Origin: Campylobacter corcagiensis
GTDB lineage: Bacteria > Campylobacterota > Campylobacteria > Campylobacterales > Campylobacteraceae
Reading direction: 5' to 3'
Assembly (NCBI RefSeq): GCF_013201645.1
Contig: NZ_CP053842.1
Coordinates: 868,001-932,000 of the forward strand
DNA length: 64,000 bases
The notes under the pieces were generated by a model. It saw only the letters and a list, made by a program, of their open reading frames with translations. It was not told the origin of the DNA and searched no databases. How positions within the stretch are numbered: position 1 is the stretch's first letter; each line of letters starts with the position of its first letter. The translations under genes were made by a program, and so were the position numbers. Below are positions 38,311 to 46,922 of the stretch, in pieces.

Positions 38311-39720
38311 TTAAATTTCACTGAAATCAGGTATAAAAAGCTGATAATTACTCTTAAGCTTAAAATATAGCTCATCAATATCTTTTGACAAATTTGAGAG
38401 TAAATTTCTTTTTAAAACGCTCTCATTAAAAGGCACAAACTGTAAAAAATCGCTCTCTTCATAAAGAGTATTAAGCGGATTTATCTCAGAGTTATTTGTT
38501 ATAAAAAGCTCTTTTTTAAAAAGCTCTGAAAGGTCTTTATAATAACCAATAACCTCATCTTTTTCAATCTGGTCGTAGTAGTAAAGACTAATATCAAGAC
38601 CAAGCTGACCACAAAGATCAAAAACAACACTAGCCCCAGTTGTAGAGCTTTTATTATTTACTATAACAACGCCTTTTTTAAGATTGCTTACATCTTTATC
38701 GCCAAGGGTAAGGATAGGAACTTTAAGATTAAAAACTCTTTTTTTATAGCGTTCAAAAAATTCATTATTTGATATAATCATACCGATTTTATGGTGTTTT
38801 ACATCCTTATCCATTATAGAAACTTGCTCTTTATACTCAACCATTATCTCACAACTCAAACCATCACAATCACTTGTTAACTCCTTTACACTATCAAGCG
38901 TAGTTGGGTTAATAATGCGGATAAAAAGCTTATGATTTGTAAGAGTTTCATTTAGAAATTTAGCACTTTTTATCATCTTTAAGATTTCATTTTTCTCAGT
39001 TCTTGCCATATCAATAATAAGATAAAAATTTATCCCAAAAGGCGATGGAAACTGCCCACGAGCGGTCTTTATAGTCGTGTATACGTCTTTTAAAACAGAT
39101 GGTTCGCCAACCATCAAAATAGTATCATTTGGAAAAATCATCGTGTTGTATTTTGTAACAATTGCTTCATTATGACGATAAATCATAGGAATTTTATACT
39201 TTTGATTTGTAAACATTCCAACTCTTTTATAGGCAAAAGAGCTTCCTACTGGAACCTTTGCTTCCATTATCTCCCCACTTCCAAGCCCAATATCATCAGC
39301 TAAAATAGGATGATCTGGCAAATACCCAACAAGCCTAGAGGTTATAATATCCAATAAATCCACGCTTTTTAGGTGTTTATCGTCTAATCTATCACTAAAA
39401 TCATCCCAAGCATCAAGTAGATAAATTTCAACATCTGGTAAAATTTCTCTTAAATTCTTATATATATTTATAGTGTTAAATTTGTTATCTTGAATGATCA
39501 TAAAAGTATCAAATTTTTTACTAAGTGCAACTTTTAGCCTAGGTAGGCTTGTGGCATCAAATTTTTCTAATGTAAGATTATCGCCTACGATATTTTCGCT
39601 AATAGTTTCGTCACTGTTATAAATAATTGTATAATTATGGCGTAGGTTTTTAAGCGTTACAATCTTTTCTAAGAAATTTTTAGCTAAAATACCATCGCAA
39701 ATAATCATTATGTTTTTCAT
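38311..39720 (-). CDS. TrkA-like protein with NAD-binding and RCK-C domains (COG3400 type)
   Basis: The 469-residue cytoplasmic protein starts with a Rossmann-like TrkA-N segment (IMIICDGILAKNFLEKIV). A TrkA-C-type domain follows at about 150-215 (GSGEIMEAKVPVGSSFAY ... NDTILMVGE). The second half is another nucleotide-binding-like domain ending around 440. There is no membrane segment. The family is known from Epsilonproteobacteria and may be a regulator of potassium transport; no transporter lies next to it. It has its own extended -10 promoter overlapping the tgt leader. Confidence 0.75.
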   Translation of the reverse strand: MKNIMIICDGILAKNFLEKIVTLKNLRHNYTIIYNSDETISENIVGDNLTLEKFDATSLPRLKVALSKKFDTFMIIQDNKFNTINIYKNLREILPDVEIYLLDAWDDFSDRLDDKHLKSVDLLDIITSRLVGYLPDHPILADDIGLGSGEIMEAKVPVGSSFAYKRVGMFTNQKYKIPMIYRHNEAIVTKYNTMIFPNDTILMVGEPSVLKDVYTTIKTARGQFPSPFGINFYLIIDMARTEKNEILKMIKSAKFLNETLTNHKLFIRIINPTTLDSVKELTSDCDGLSCEIMVEYKEQVSIMDKDVKHHKIGMIISNNEFFERYKKRVFNLKVPILTLGDKDVSNLKKGVVIVNNKSSTTGASVVFDLCGQLGLDISLYYYDQIEKDEVIGYYKDLSELFKKELFITNNSEINPLNTLYEESDFLQFVPFNESVLKRNLLSNLSKDIDELYFKLKSNYQLFIPDFSEI

Positions 39721-39747
39721 AAATTAACTCCAAATTTTAAAAAGGAT

Positions 39748-39753
39748 ATTATA
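39748..39753 (-). promoter_or_regulatory. Candidate extended -10 promoter of the TrkA-like gene, in the 38-bp divergent spacer
   Basis: The minus strand reads TGCTATAAT. Its -10 lies 27 nt before the TrkA-like ATG at 39720 and only 5 nt from the tgt ATG on the other strand. The TG of the extended element is inside the tgt leader. So polymerase here would sit over the tgt ribosome site (AAAGGA, 39742-39746). Confidence 0.65.
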
Positions 39754-39758
39754 GCAAA

Positions 39759-40880
39759 ATGAAATTTAAAATAGATAAAATAGACGGTAATGCTAGGGCT
39801 TGTACTATTCAAACAGCCCACTCGGTCATACAAACTCCAGTTTTTATGCCAGTTGGAACTGTTGGGGCTGTAAAGGGGCTTGATGCTGTTGATATGAGTG
39901 AAATTTTAGAAGCTAAAATAATTCTAGCAAACACATACCATATGTATCTTCGTCCAGGTGCGGATGTGGTTAAAAAGTTTGGTGGATTACATGGCTTTAC
40001 AAAATTTCCAAATAGCTTTTTAACTGATAGTGGCGGTTTTCAAGCTTTTAGCTTAAGTGATATCTCAAAACCAGATGAGTATGGAATTAAATTTAGGTCA
40101 CACATTGATGGTAGTAAACACTATTTTACGCCAAAAAGCGTTATTGATACCCAGCACAAACTAGGTAGCGATATAATGATGATTTTAGATGATTTAGTAG
40201 CTTTGCCAGCGACTAAAAAAAGAGTAGATGAGAGCATAAAAAGAACGATAAAATGGGCAAAAGAAGCTTTAGAGTATCATAAATTTAAACAAAATGAAGG
40301 CACTGGAATAAATCAAAATCTTTTTGGAATAATCCAGGGTGGAACTGACTTTGATATGCGTAAAATTTGTGCACAAAGTCTATGTGAGATGGAATTTGAT
40401 GGTCTTGCTATAGGTGGTTTAAGTGTTGGCGAGAGTAATGAAGAGATGTATGAAACTGTTGAAAATGTTATGCCCTTTATAGATAAAAATCGCCCAAGAT
40501 ATCTCATGGGAGTTGGCACACCTGAAGATTTGGTAGAAAATGTATATCGTGGTGTTGATATGTTTGACTGCGTGATGCCTACAAGAAATGCAAGAAATGG
40601 CACACTTTTTACAACTTTTGGTAAATTTAATATAAAAAGAGCTGAGTTTATTCATGATGATGAACCAATTGATAAAGCGTGTGATTGTTATACTTGTAAA
40701 CGCTACTCAAAGGGGTATTTAAGTCATCTATTTAGAGCAAAAGAGCTAACTTTTTACCGTCTTGCATCTTTACATAATTTGCATTATTATCTAAATTTAA
40801 TGAAAGAGATAAGAGAGGCTATATTAAATAGCAAATTTGATGAATTTAGGCGTGAATTTTATTTAAAAAGAGAAATTTAG
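39759..40880 (+). CDS. tgt: tRNA-guanine transglycosylase
   Basis: Tgt exchanges guanine 34 for preQ1 in tRNAs for Tyr, His, Asn and Asp. The 373-residue protein has the catalytic Asp in TDSGGFQ (about 89-95), GGLSVGE (about 225), the second Asp in [14 protein letters not shown] (about 265) and the zinc site C-x-C-x2-C with His ([16 protein letters not shown], about 307-322). Normal length. Single gene on the plus strand, convergent with the efflux operon. Confidence 0.97.
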   Translation: MKFKIDKIDGNARACTIQTAHSVIQTPVFMPVGTVGAVKGLDAVDMSEILEAKIILANTYHMYLRPGADVVKKFGGLHGFTKFPNSFLTDSGGFQAFSLSDISKPDEYGIKFRSHIDGSKHYFTPKSVIDTQHKLGSDIMMILDDLVALPATKKRVDESIKRTIKWAKEALEYHKFKQNEGTGINQNLFGIIQGGTDFDMRKICAQSLCEMEFDGLAIGGLSVGESNEEMYETVENVMPFIDKNRPRYLMGVGTPEDLVENVYRGVDMFDCVMPTRNARNGTLFTTFGKFNIKRAEFIHDDEPIDKACDCYTCKRYSKGYLSHLFRAKELTFYRLASLHNLHYYLNLMKEIREAILNSKFDEFRREFYLKREI

Positions 40881-40885
40881 CTTTT

Positions 40886-40901
40886 AAATTTAGCTAAATT
40901 T
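40886..40901. repeat. Perfect 16-bp palindrome after tgt
   Basis: AAATTTAGCTAAATTT is identical to its reverse complement and lies 5 nt after the tgt stop codon. It may be part of a weak terminator or a protein-binding site. Its half AAATTTAG is very common throughout the window, so chance is possible. Confidence 0.6.
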
Positions 40902-40929
40902 CATATCTTTTATAAGCAAATTTTAAAAG

Positions 40930-40980
40930 ATATTCACATAAATTTCACAAGTTATTCACGCCTTATTCACATGGGAATAA
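40930..40980 (+). repeat. 11-bp-periodic array of DnaA-box-like 9-mers
   Basis: Four 9-mers start exactly 11 bp apart: ATATTCACA (40930), AATTTCACA (40941), TTATTCACG (40952) and TTATTCACA (40963). The fourth matches the DnaA-box form TTATnCACA perfectly. The first and third have one mismatch to TTATTCACA; the second has three. A fifth copy on the opposite strand (40972-40980, TGGGAATAA) has one mismatch to the reverse complement. The array fills the gap between the convergent tgt and efflux genes. Even spacing puts the sites on one helix face. Confidence 0.7.
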
Positions 40981-40999
40981 CTATGTAAATTTTTATGTT

Positions 41000-42355
41000 T
41001 TAATACTTGCTTTCAAATTTTCCAGCCATTGCCTTATATACTGAAATTTCAGATTGTAAGGCTTTGTATTTTTCATTTATTAAGCTAGTTTTGGCTGAAA
41101 TTTCAGCATTTTTAGCCTCCAAATAATCCTTAAGCTCGGCCTTTCCAAGAGTATATCTTGTGTAATAAAGACTAGATAATTTCGCAGCGTTTGAGCTTAT
41201 TTTAGAGCTATTTTCAAGGCGTAAAAGTGAATTTGTATAATCACTATAAAATCTACTTACCTCATTTAGTGCTTTATATAGTGCGTTTTTATAAGTTGCT
41301 ACTCTTTTTTCAAATTCAAGCTCGCTTATTTTAAGGTTTGCTTTTAGTCGGTTATAGTCTAAAAATGGTAAATTTATCCTTATACTTCCACTTAAAAAAT
41401 CAAGCTCACCGCTTCCGCTAAAATCACTACTTGAAGACGAAAGCGAACCACCAAGAGAAATGGTTGGATAAAAGCTTTTTTGCCTTACTTTATAATCATA
41501 AAAGCTAGAATTTATCTGCGAGATAAAAGATCTAATATCTGGGCGATTACTAAGTGCATAAACAGGCACGCTCATATCAACACCCATAAATTTGATATCA
41601 AGCAAAGCCTTGCCATCTAAATTTATAGTCTCATCTGGCTTTAAATAAAGTAAATTTCTTAAAATTTCTAAATTTGCAACTCTATCTTTTTTAAAATTTA
41701 GAATTTGATTTTGTAAATTTAGTATGCTTTTTTCTACTTCTAAAGCCTCCATCGGCATTGATTTTCCTAAATTTACCTTTAAATTTACGATATTTTTAAG
41801 GCTTTTATAGTTTTTTAAATTTTCATCTAAAAGCATCAAAGTATCTCTTAAATAAAGCTCCCTAAAATAGCTATCAACAACTAAATTTATAACATTTAAC
41901 TTAGCTGCTTTTAAATCATAAATGCTAGCTTTTGCACTCCACTGGCTACTACTTACGCTGTCTTTGATTTTACCATACAGATCTAGTTCATAACTAATGC
42001 TTAAATTTGAGCTAAAACTATCTTTCCACTCCTGTGAAACGCTAATATCACGCCCACTTTCTACTCCCCACGAAGCCATAAAAGTTGGCAGCAAATCAGC
42101 TTTTATAAGCCCTACTCTAGCTAAAGCTTGAAGTGAGTTAAGTGCTGCTATTTCAAGCTCTTTATTTGCCACTAAAGCTCTATCAATAAGTAAATTTAAA
42201 GGCTTTTGGTCATACCCTAAATACCATTTTTCATTTATAGTAAAACTCTCATTTTCATCTATAAATTCCTGTACTTTATAGTTATCTACTGCTGTTTTTC
42301 CAGCACAGCCTACTAAAATAAACACTAAAAAAACTAAATTTATAAAATTTCTCAT
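41000..42355 (-). CDS. Outer membrane efflux lipoprotein (TolC/OprM family) of a MacAB-type pump
   Basis: This 451-residue protein has a lipoprotein signal with LVGC (Cys17) and two outer membrane efflux protein repeats rich in coiled-coil helices (about 60-235 and 260-445). It forms the outer membrane exit duct for the pump. It follows macB after 2 nt, so the pump is complete in one operon: macA, macB, outer membrane factor. C. jejuni has a similar trio in my recollection (Cj0606-0608). Confidence 0.93.
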   Translation of the reverse strand: MRNFINLVFLVFILVGCAGKTAVDNYKVQEFIDENESFTINEKWYLGYDQKPLNLLIDRALVANKELEIAALNSLQALARVGLIKADLLPTFMASWGVESGRDISVSQEWKDSFSSNLSISYELDLYGKIKDSVSSSQWSAKASIYDLKAAKLNVINLVVDSYFRELYLRDTLMLLDENLKNYKSLKNIVNLKVNLGKSMPMEALEVEKSILNLQNQILNFKKDRVANLEILRNLLYLKPDETINLDGKALLDIKFMGVDMSVPVYALSNRPDIRSFISQINSSFYDYKVRQKSFYPTISLGGSLSSSSSDFSGSGELDFLSGSIRINLPFLDYNRLKANLKISELEFEKRVATYKNALYKALNEVSRFYSDYTNSLLRLENSSKISSNAAKLSSLYYTRYTLGKAELKDYLEAKNAEISAKTSLINEKYKALQSEISVYKAMAGKFESKY

Positions 42356-42357
42356 CT

Positions 42358-44286
42358 TTACTCCTGCGAAAGTGCATCAATGGGGTTTAGTTTGCTTGCA
42401 TTTCTTGCTGGCAAATAACCAAAAACTACCCCTATAAAACTAGATGTTATTAACGCTACTAAAGCTGGCGTAAGGCTAAATTTCATATAAAAGTCAATAT
42501 TTAAGTTATTAAATAAAAAACCAATTGCATACGCTAATCCAAGCCCAATAACTCCACCTATAACACACAAAAGTACCGCTTCAATCAAAAACTGCATCAA
42601 AATATCGCTTTGTTTTGCACCAACTGCCATTCTAATGCCAATCTCTTTAGTTCGCTCTGTAACGCTTACTAGCATAATATTCATAACTCCAATACCACCA
42701 ACTATAAGAGATATCAAAGCAACACCTGATATTAAAATTCTCATAGTATTTGTCGTAGCCTCAACAGTTTGGCGAATCGTATCTGAATTTCTTGTATAAA
42801 AGTCCTTTTTACCATGCTTTGCAACTAACAAATCAGTAAGTCTTGTCTCAGCAACTTGCGGGTTGGCACTATCTTTTACTTTAACAGTTATGCTTTGGAC
42901 ATTTCTATCGCCTGTGATTTTATTTACCACAGTAGAAAAAGGTGCATAAGCTCTTAAAACATCACTACTTCCAAACATAGTATCATTTTCTTTTACAACG
43001 CCTATTACCTTAAATGGCTGACGCTCAAAAAATAGCACCTTATCAAGTGGATTTTCATTTTTAAAAAAGCTATTTTTAGTATTTTCATCAATTATTAAAA
43101 CCGAATTTGACTCATCTATGTCAGCCTTACTAAAGCCTCTACCATGTGATAACTCAAGCCCATTAACTTCTAAATAGTGAAGCCCTCCACCTCTTAAATT
43201 TCCATTTAAGCTTTGGTTTTTATAAGTCAAAACACCAGTACTTGATGTATTTGGTGTGGAGTAGTCAAGATATGGCTGTTTATTTAACAAATCAGAATCA
43301 CTAACCGATAAGCTTTTTACCTGATTTACTCGCCTGTCACCAAAACTTTTACCAGGAAAAACAGTAATTGTATTTGTCCCAATAGCGCGAATTGAAGATA
43401 AGATTTTCTCTTGAGAACCCTTTCCAAGAGCTACGACGCATATTACTGAACTAATGCCAATAATAATGCCAAGCATAGTTAAAAGCGAGCGAAGTTTATG
43501 GCTAAATATCGCTCCAACTGACATCTTAAAACTCTCAGTAAGTGAGCTTTTAAAGGCTGGAATTTTGTTTATTTTACTCTTTTGTCTGCTTTTTAACTCA
43601 TAAATTTTATCATCTTTTTTCTCATCTTTTATAATTCGTCCATCTTTTATCTCTATTATTCTATTTGCATAGTTTGCGACATTTAAATCATGAGTTACAA
43701 GTATTATCGTGTGACCTTTTTTGTGTAAATTTGTAAGGTTATCCATGACCATAAGCCCGCTTTTAGAATCCAGTGCTCCAGTTGGCTCATCTGCTAAGAT
43801 AATCTCACCACCATTCATCAAAGCTCTTGCTATGCTTACTCTTTGCTGCTGTCCACCGCTTAATTTATTTGGTATATTTTGGCTTTTATCACCTAAATCT
43901 AAAGAGTTTAATAAATTTAAAGCTCTTTTTTCTCTTTTGTTTTTATCTATACCGTCATAAACCGCAGGTAAAGCTACATTGCTAAGGGCTGAAAGAGATG
44001 GTATTAGGTTATATCTTTGAAATACAAAACCAAATTTCTCTCTTCTAAGAGAAGCTAACTCATCAGAACTAAAATGGCTTATATCTTTATTATTCATTAG
44101 ATACTTTCCATTTGTTGGCGTATCAAGACAGCCGATAATATTCATAAGAGTTGACTTACCGCTTCCACTTTGTCCAATGATAGCTACAAATTCACCCTTT
44201 TTTATACTAAGATCTATATCTTTTAAGACTCTAACGCTATTCTCACCAAGCGTAAATTTTTTATTTATGCCTTTTAACTCTATCAA
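42358..44286 (-). CDS. macB: MacB-type ABC transporter (ATPase and permease fused)
   Basis: MacB powers export of macrolides, lipids or peptides. The 642-residue protein has an N-terminal ATPase domain (1-225): Walker A GQSGSGKST (about 38-46), signature LSGGQQQR (about 142) and Walker B ILADEPTGALD. A transmembrane helix follows at about 265, then the large periplasmic domain, and three C-terminal helices (from about 515) with the FtsX-type permease fold. It starts by a 4-nt overlap with the macA stop. Substrate cannot be told from sequence. Confidence 0.95.
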   Translation of the reverse strand: MIELKGINKKFTLGENSVRVLKDIDLSIKKGEFVAIIGQSGSGKSTLMNIIGCLDTPTNGKYLMNNKDISHFSSDELASLRREKFGFVFQRYNLIPSLSALSNVALPAVYDGIDKNKREKRALNLLNSLDLGDKSQNIPNKLSGGQQQRVSIARALMNGGEIILADEPTGALDSKSGLMVMDNLTNLHKKGHTIILVTHDLNVANYANRIIEIKDGRIIKDEKKDDKIYELKSRQKSKINKIPAFKSSLTESFKMSVGAIFSHKLRSLLTMLGIIIGISSVICVVALGKGSQEKILSSIRAIGTNTITVFPGKSFGDRRVNQVKSLSVSDSDLLNKQPYLDYSTPNTSSTGVLTYKNQSLNGNLRGGGLHYLEVNGLELSHGRGFSKADIDESNSVLIIDENTKNSFFKNENPLDKVLFFERQPFKVIGVVKENDTMFGSSDVLRAYAPFSTVVNKITGDRNVQSITVKVKDSANPQVAETRLTDLLVAKHGKKDFYTRNSDTIRQTVEATTNTMRILISGVALISLIVGGIGVMNIMLVSVTERTKEIGIRMAVGAKQSDILMQFLIEAVLLCVIGGVIGLGLAYAIGFLFNNLNIDFYMKFSLTPALVALITSSFIGVVFGYLPARNASKLNPIDALSQE

Positions 44287-45461
44287 TGTACCATTCCACC
44301 ACTTCTTTTCATAGATGATCTTTTATCAACTTCAGTGCTATCGCCTAATATAACTTTATCATCGCTTTTTAGACCACTTTTTATCTCTACATAAAAACCA
44401 TCAGTTATACCTAAATTTACCTCTTTTTTAACTCTTTTTTCATGCTCTAAATTTCCAACTAATATATCTACGAAATCTTTATCATCTTCTTTATAAACTG
44501 CGCTTTTTGGTATATACATCGTATCAATACTTTCATCTATTATGATCTCATTTTGTGTTGTCATGCCTATTTTTAGGAAGTTATCACTATTATCTATATA
44601 TGATTTTGCGTAGTAATATACTGCTTTGTTTGAAGTTGTTGAGCTGCTTCTTGAAAGAGTTCCATCACTAAGAGATGTCATTGCTGGATCGATTTTATTA
44701 ATAATGGACTCTTTTTTTATATTTGGGTTTGCAAGTATTGAGTAGCGAATTTTAAGACCTTCTTTTATCTTTGGAAGATCTCCTTCAGCAACTTCAAGAT
44801 TGATTTGTAATTTTGTTAAATCAGCTATTTGAACGATAACTGGAGTTGTCTGGTTGGCATTTACTGTTTGACCCTCTTTAACTATGGTTGAAACTATCGT
44901 TCCATCAATTGGTGCTGTGATTTTTGTATAGCTTAAATTTGTCATAGCTGTATCAAGGTCGATTTGATTTTGTTTTATTTTTGCATTTATTTGAGTAACT
45001 TGTGAAATTTTAAGAGCTGCTTCGTTTTGAGCCATCTCAAGACTCTCTTTTGAAGTTGCGTTTCTTTTAAAGAGTTTTTCCTCTCTTTTAAGCTTACTAA
45101 CTGCTATATCTTTAGCAATTTGTGTAGCGTTTAAGTCTGCTAATAAACTCTCATACTCAGCGATTTTCTTATCGACTTCATTTCTTTGTCTGATATCTTC
45201 TATTTGAGCTATCATATCGCCTTTTTTAACCATATCTCCGATATCAACATATAGCTTTTCTATACGCCCACTAACTTGAGCACCGATGTCAATTAAGTCC
45301 ATTGCATTTACTTCTCCAGTTGCCACTACTGAATTTACAAAGTCACCTTTTATAGGCGTTGTGGTAAGATATCTTATCTCATCACTACTTTTTATAAATT
45401 TAAAATATATAAACCCACCAATACAGGCTAAGAGTAGAGTGATAAATAGTGTTTTTTTCAT
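44283..45461 (-). CDS. macA: MacA-type periplasmic adaptor protein
   Basis: MacA is the membrane fusion protein that links MacB to the outer membrane duct. I set the start at the ATG at 45461 (MKKTLFITLLL), which has AAGGATAATT before it and gives 392 residues with an N-terminal membrane anchor (about 4-22). A longer frame from 45560 adds 33 residues of AT-rich leader without a ribosome site. It has the lipoyl/barrel-sandwich halves (VEVSGRIEKL-like GAQVSGRIEKLYVDIGDMVKKG, and ITAPIDGTIVS) and the coiled-coil hairpin (about 95-165). Confidence 0.93.
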   Translation of the reverse strand: MKKTLFITLLLACIGGFIYFKFIKSSDEIRYLTTTPIKGDFVNSVVATGEVNAMDLIDIGAQVSGRIEKLYVDIGDMVKKGDMIAQIEDIRQRNEVDKKIAEYESLLADLNATQIAKDIAVSKLKREEKLFKRNATSKESLEMAQNEAALKISQVTQINAKIKQNQIDLDTAMTNLSYTKITAPIDGTIVSTIVKEGQTVNANQTTPVIVQIADLTKLQINLEVAEGDLPKIKEGLKIRYSILANPNIKKESIINKIDPAMTSLSDGTLSRSSSTTSNKAVYYYAKSYIDNSDNFLKIGMTTQNEIIIDESIDTMYIPKSAVYKEDDKDFVDILVGNLEHEKRVKKEVNLGITDGFYVEIKSGLKSDDKVILGDSTEVDKRSSMKRSGGMVH

Positions 45462-45579
45462 AATTATCCTTTGTTTGAAAATGATACTAAAAAAATATAA
45501 ATTTAATGTGAAATTTGCCAACACCTTTAAAGATATAATATTTTTCTTCAATATAACCATTTCTTTAACTAATTTTTGG

Positions 45580-45585
45580 TAAAAT
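45580..45585 (+). promoter_or_regulatory. Candidate extended -10 promoter of glmU
   Basis: TGGTAAAAT lies 29 nt before the glmU ATG at 45615. It would drive the glmU-coaBC-uppS-prepilin peptidase-lptF-truA series, in which genes overlap or nearly touch. Confidence 0.6.
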
Positions 45586-45614
45586 GCTGTATTTTTACAA
45601 TTTTAAGGTTAGAA

Positions 45615-46922
45615 ATGAGTAGCGTTTCAGTAGTTATTTTAGCAGCAGGTTTTGGCACTAGAATGAAATCAAACAAGGCAAAAGTGCTTTTTGATATAAG
45701 TGGTGAGCCGATGATATGTCATATTTTAAGAAAAGCTTATGATATAAGTAGCGATGTAAGTGTGGTTTTAAACTACCAGTTTGAAGAGGTTAAAGAGGCT
45801 GTTTTATCAAAATTTCCTAATACTAAGATTTACCGCCAAGACGTAGAAAATTTCCCCGGAACAGCTGGTGCTTTAAAAGGTCTGAAATTTAGTAAAGATA
45901 AAACTATCGTGCTTTGTGGCGATATGCCCTTAATAAAAACCGAGGAGTTAAAAAATTTAGCCAAAAGTAGCTCAGACTTGACCGTAGCAGTTTTTAAAGC
46001 AAAAAATCCACACGGATATGGTAGAGTTATCACTCAAAATGGTGAAATTTTAAAGATAGTAGAAGAAAAAGACGCTAATGAAAGCCAAAAAGAAGTTGAT
46101 GTAGTAAATAGTGGATGTTATGCTTTTGACACTGAAGTATTAGCTCAAATTTTACCTAAAATTTCAAACAATAATGCTCAAAATGAGTACTATTTAACTG
46201 ATACAATTTCATTAGCTAAAACATCAGGCTATAAATGCACAACTGTGCTAGTTGATGAACAAAATTTCATGGGCATAAATGATAAATTTACTCTAAGCAT
46301 AGCAGAAAACATAATGCAAGATGAGATTAAAAAAAATTTAATGAAAGCAGGCGTTAAAATGCGTTTACCAAACACTATCTACATTGACTCAAGAGCGAAA
46401 TTTGAAGGAGAGTGCGAACTAGAAGAAAATGTAAGCATTATAGGGGAGTGTTTTATAAAAGATAGCAAAATAAAAAGCTCAACCGTTATAGAAAGTAGTG
46501 AAATTTACTCTTCTAGTATAGGTCCACTTGCTCATATCCGCCCAAAATGCGAGATAAAAAACTCTCATATAGGAAATTTTGTAGAGTTAAAAGCAGCTAA
46601 AGTTGACGATATAAAAGCTGGGCATTTAAGTTATCTGGGTGATTGTGAGATAGGAAGTGGCACAAATATTGGGTGTGGAACGATAACTTGCAATTACGAC
46701 GGCAAGGCTAAATATAAAACCATAATAGGAAAAAATGTTTTTGTTGGAAGCGATACGCAACTTGTCGCACCTGTAAAAATAGAAGATGATGTGATAATAG
46801 CAGCTGGTTCAACCGTGACAAAAGACGCTAAAAGCGGTGATTTGGTTATATCACGATCAACACAAGTAAATAAAGATGGATTTTACTATAAATTTTTTGG
46901 AGATAAAAATGTTAAAAAATAA
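45615..46922 (+). CDS. glmU: Bifunctional GlmU: N-acetylglucosamine-1-phosphate uridyltransferase / glucosamine-1-phosphate acetyltransferase
   Basis: GlmU makes UDP-GlcNAc for peptidoglycan and LPS or LOS. I place the start at 45615 (MSSVSVVILAAGFGTRM), because the nucleotide-binding LAAGFGTRMKS must be near the N-terminus and this ATG has AAGGTTAG upstream. That gives 435 residues. Domains: pyrophosphorylase (1-225) and left-handed beta-helix acetyltransferase (from about 245; repeats IGPLAHIRP, GHLSYLGDCEIGSGTNIGCGT). The frame from 45576 is open upstream but unlikely. It overlaps coaBC by 14 nt. Confidence 0.96.
   Translation: MSSVSVVILAAGFGTRMKSNKAKVLFDISGEPMICHILRKAYDISSDVSVVLNYQFEEVKEAVLSKFPNTKIYRQDVENFPGTAGALKGLKFSKDKTIVLCGDMPLIKTEELKNLAKSSSDLTVAVFKAKNPHGYGRVITQNGEILKIVEEKDANESQKEVDVVNSGCYAFDTEVLAQILPKISNNNAQNEYYLTDTISLAKTSGYKCTTVLVDEQNFMGINDKFTLSIAENIMQDEIKKNLMKAGVKMRLPNTIYIDSRAKFEGECELEENVSIIGECFIKDSKIKSSTVIESSEIYSSSIGPLAHIRPKCEIKNSHIGNFVELKAAKVDDIKAGHLSYLGDCEIGSGTNIGCGTITCNYDGKAKYKTIIGKNVFVGSDTQLVAPVKIEDDVIIAAGSTVTKDAKSGDLVISRSTQVNKDGFYYKFFGDKNVKK

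Noticed and set aside
40861-41000. Chromosomal replication origin
   Set aside because: No dnaA, no AT-rich unwinding element clearly beside the boxes beyond the general AT-richness, and only one perfect box. A DnaA-binding cluster remains possible.
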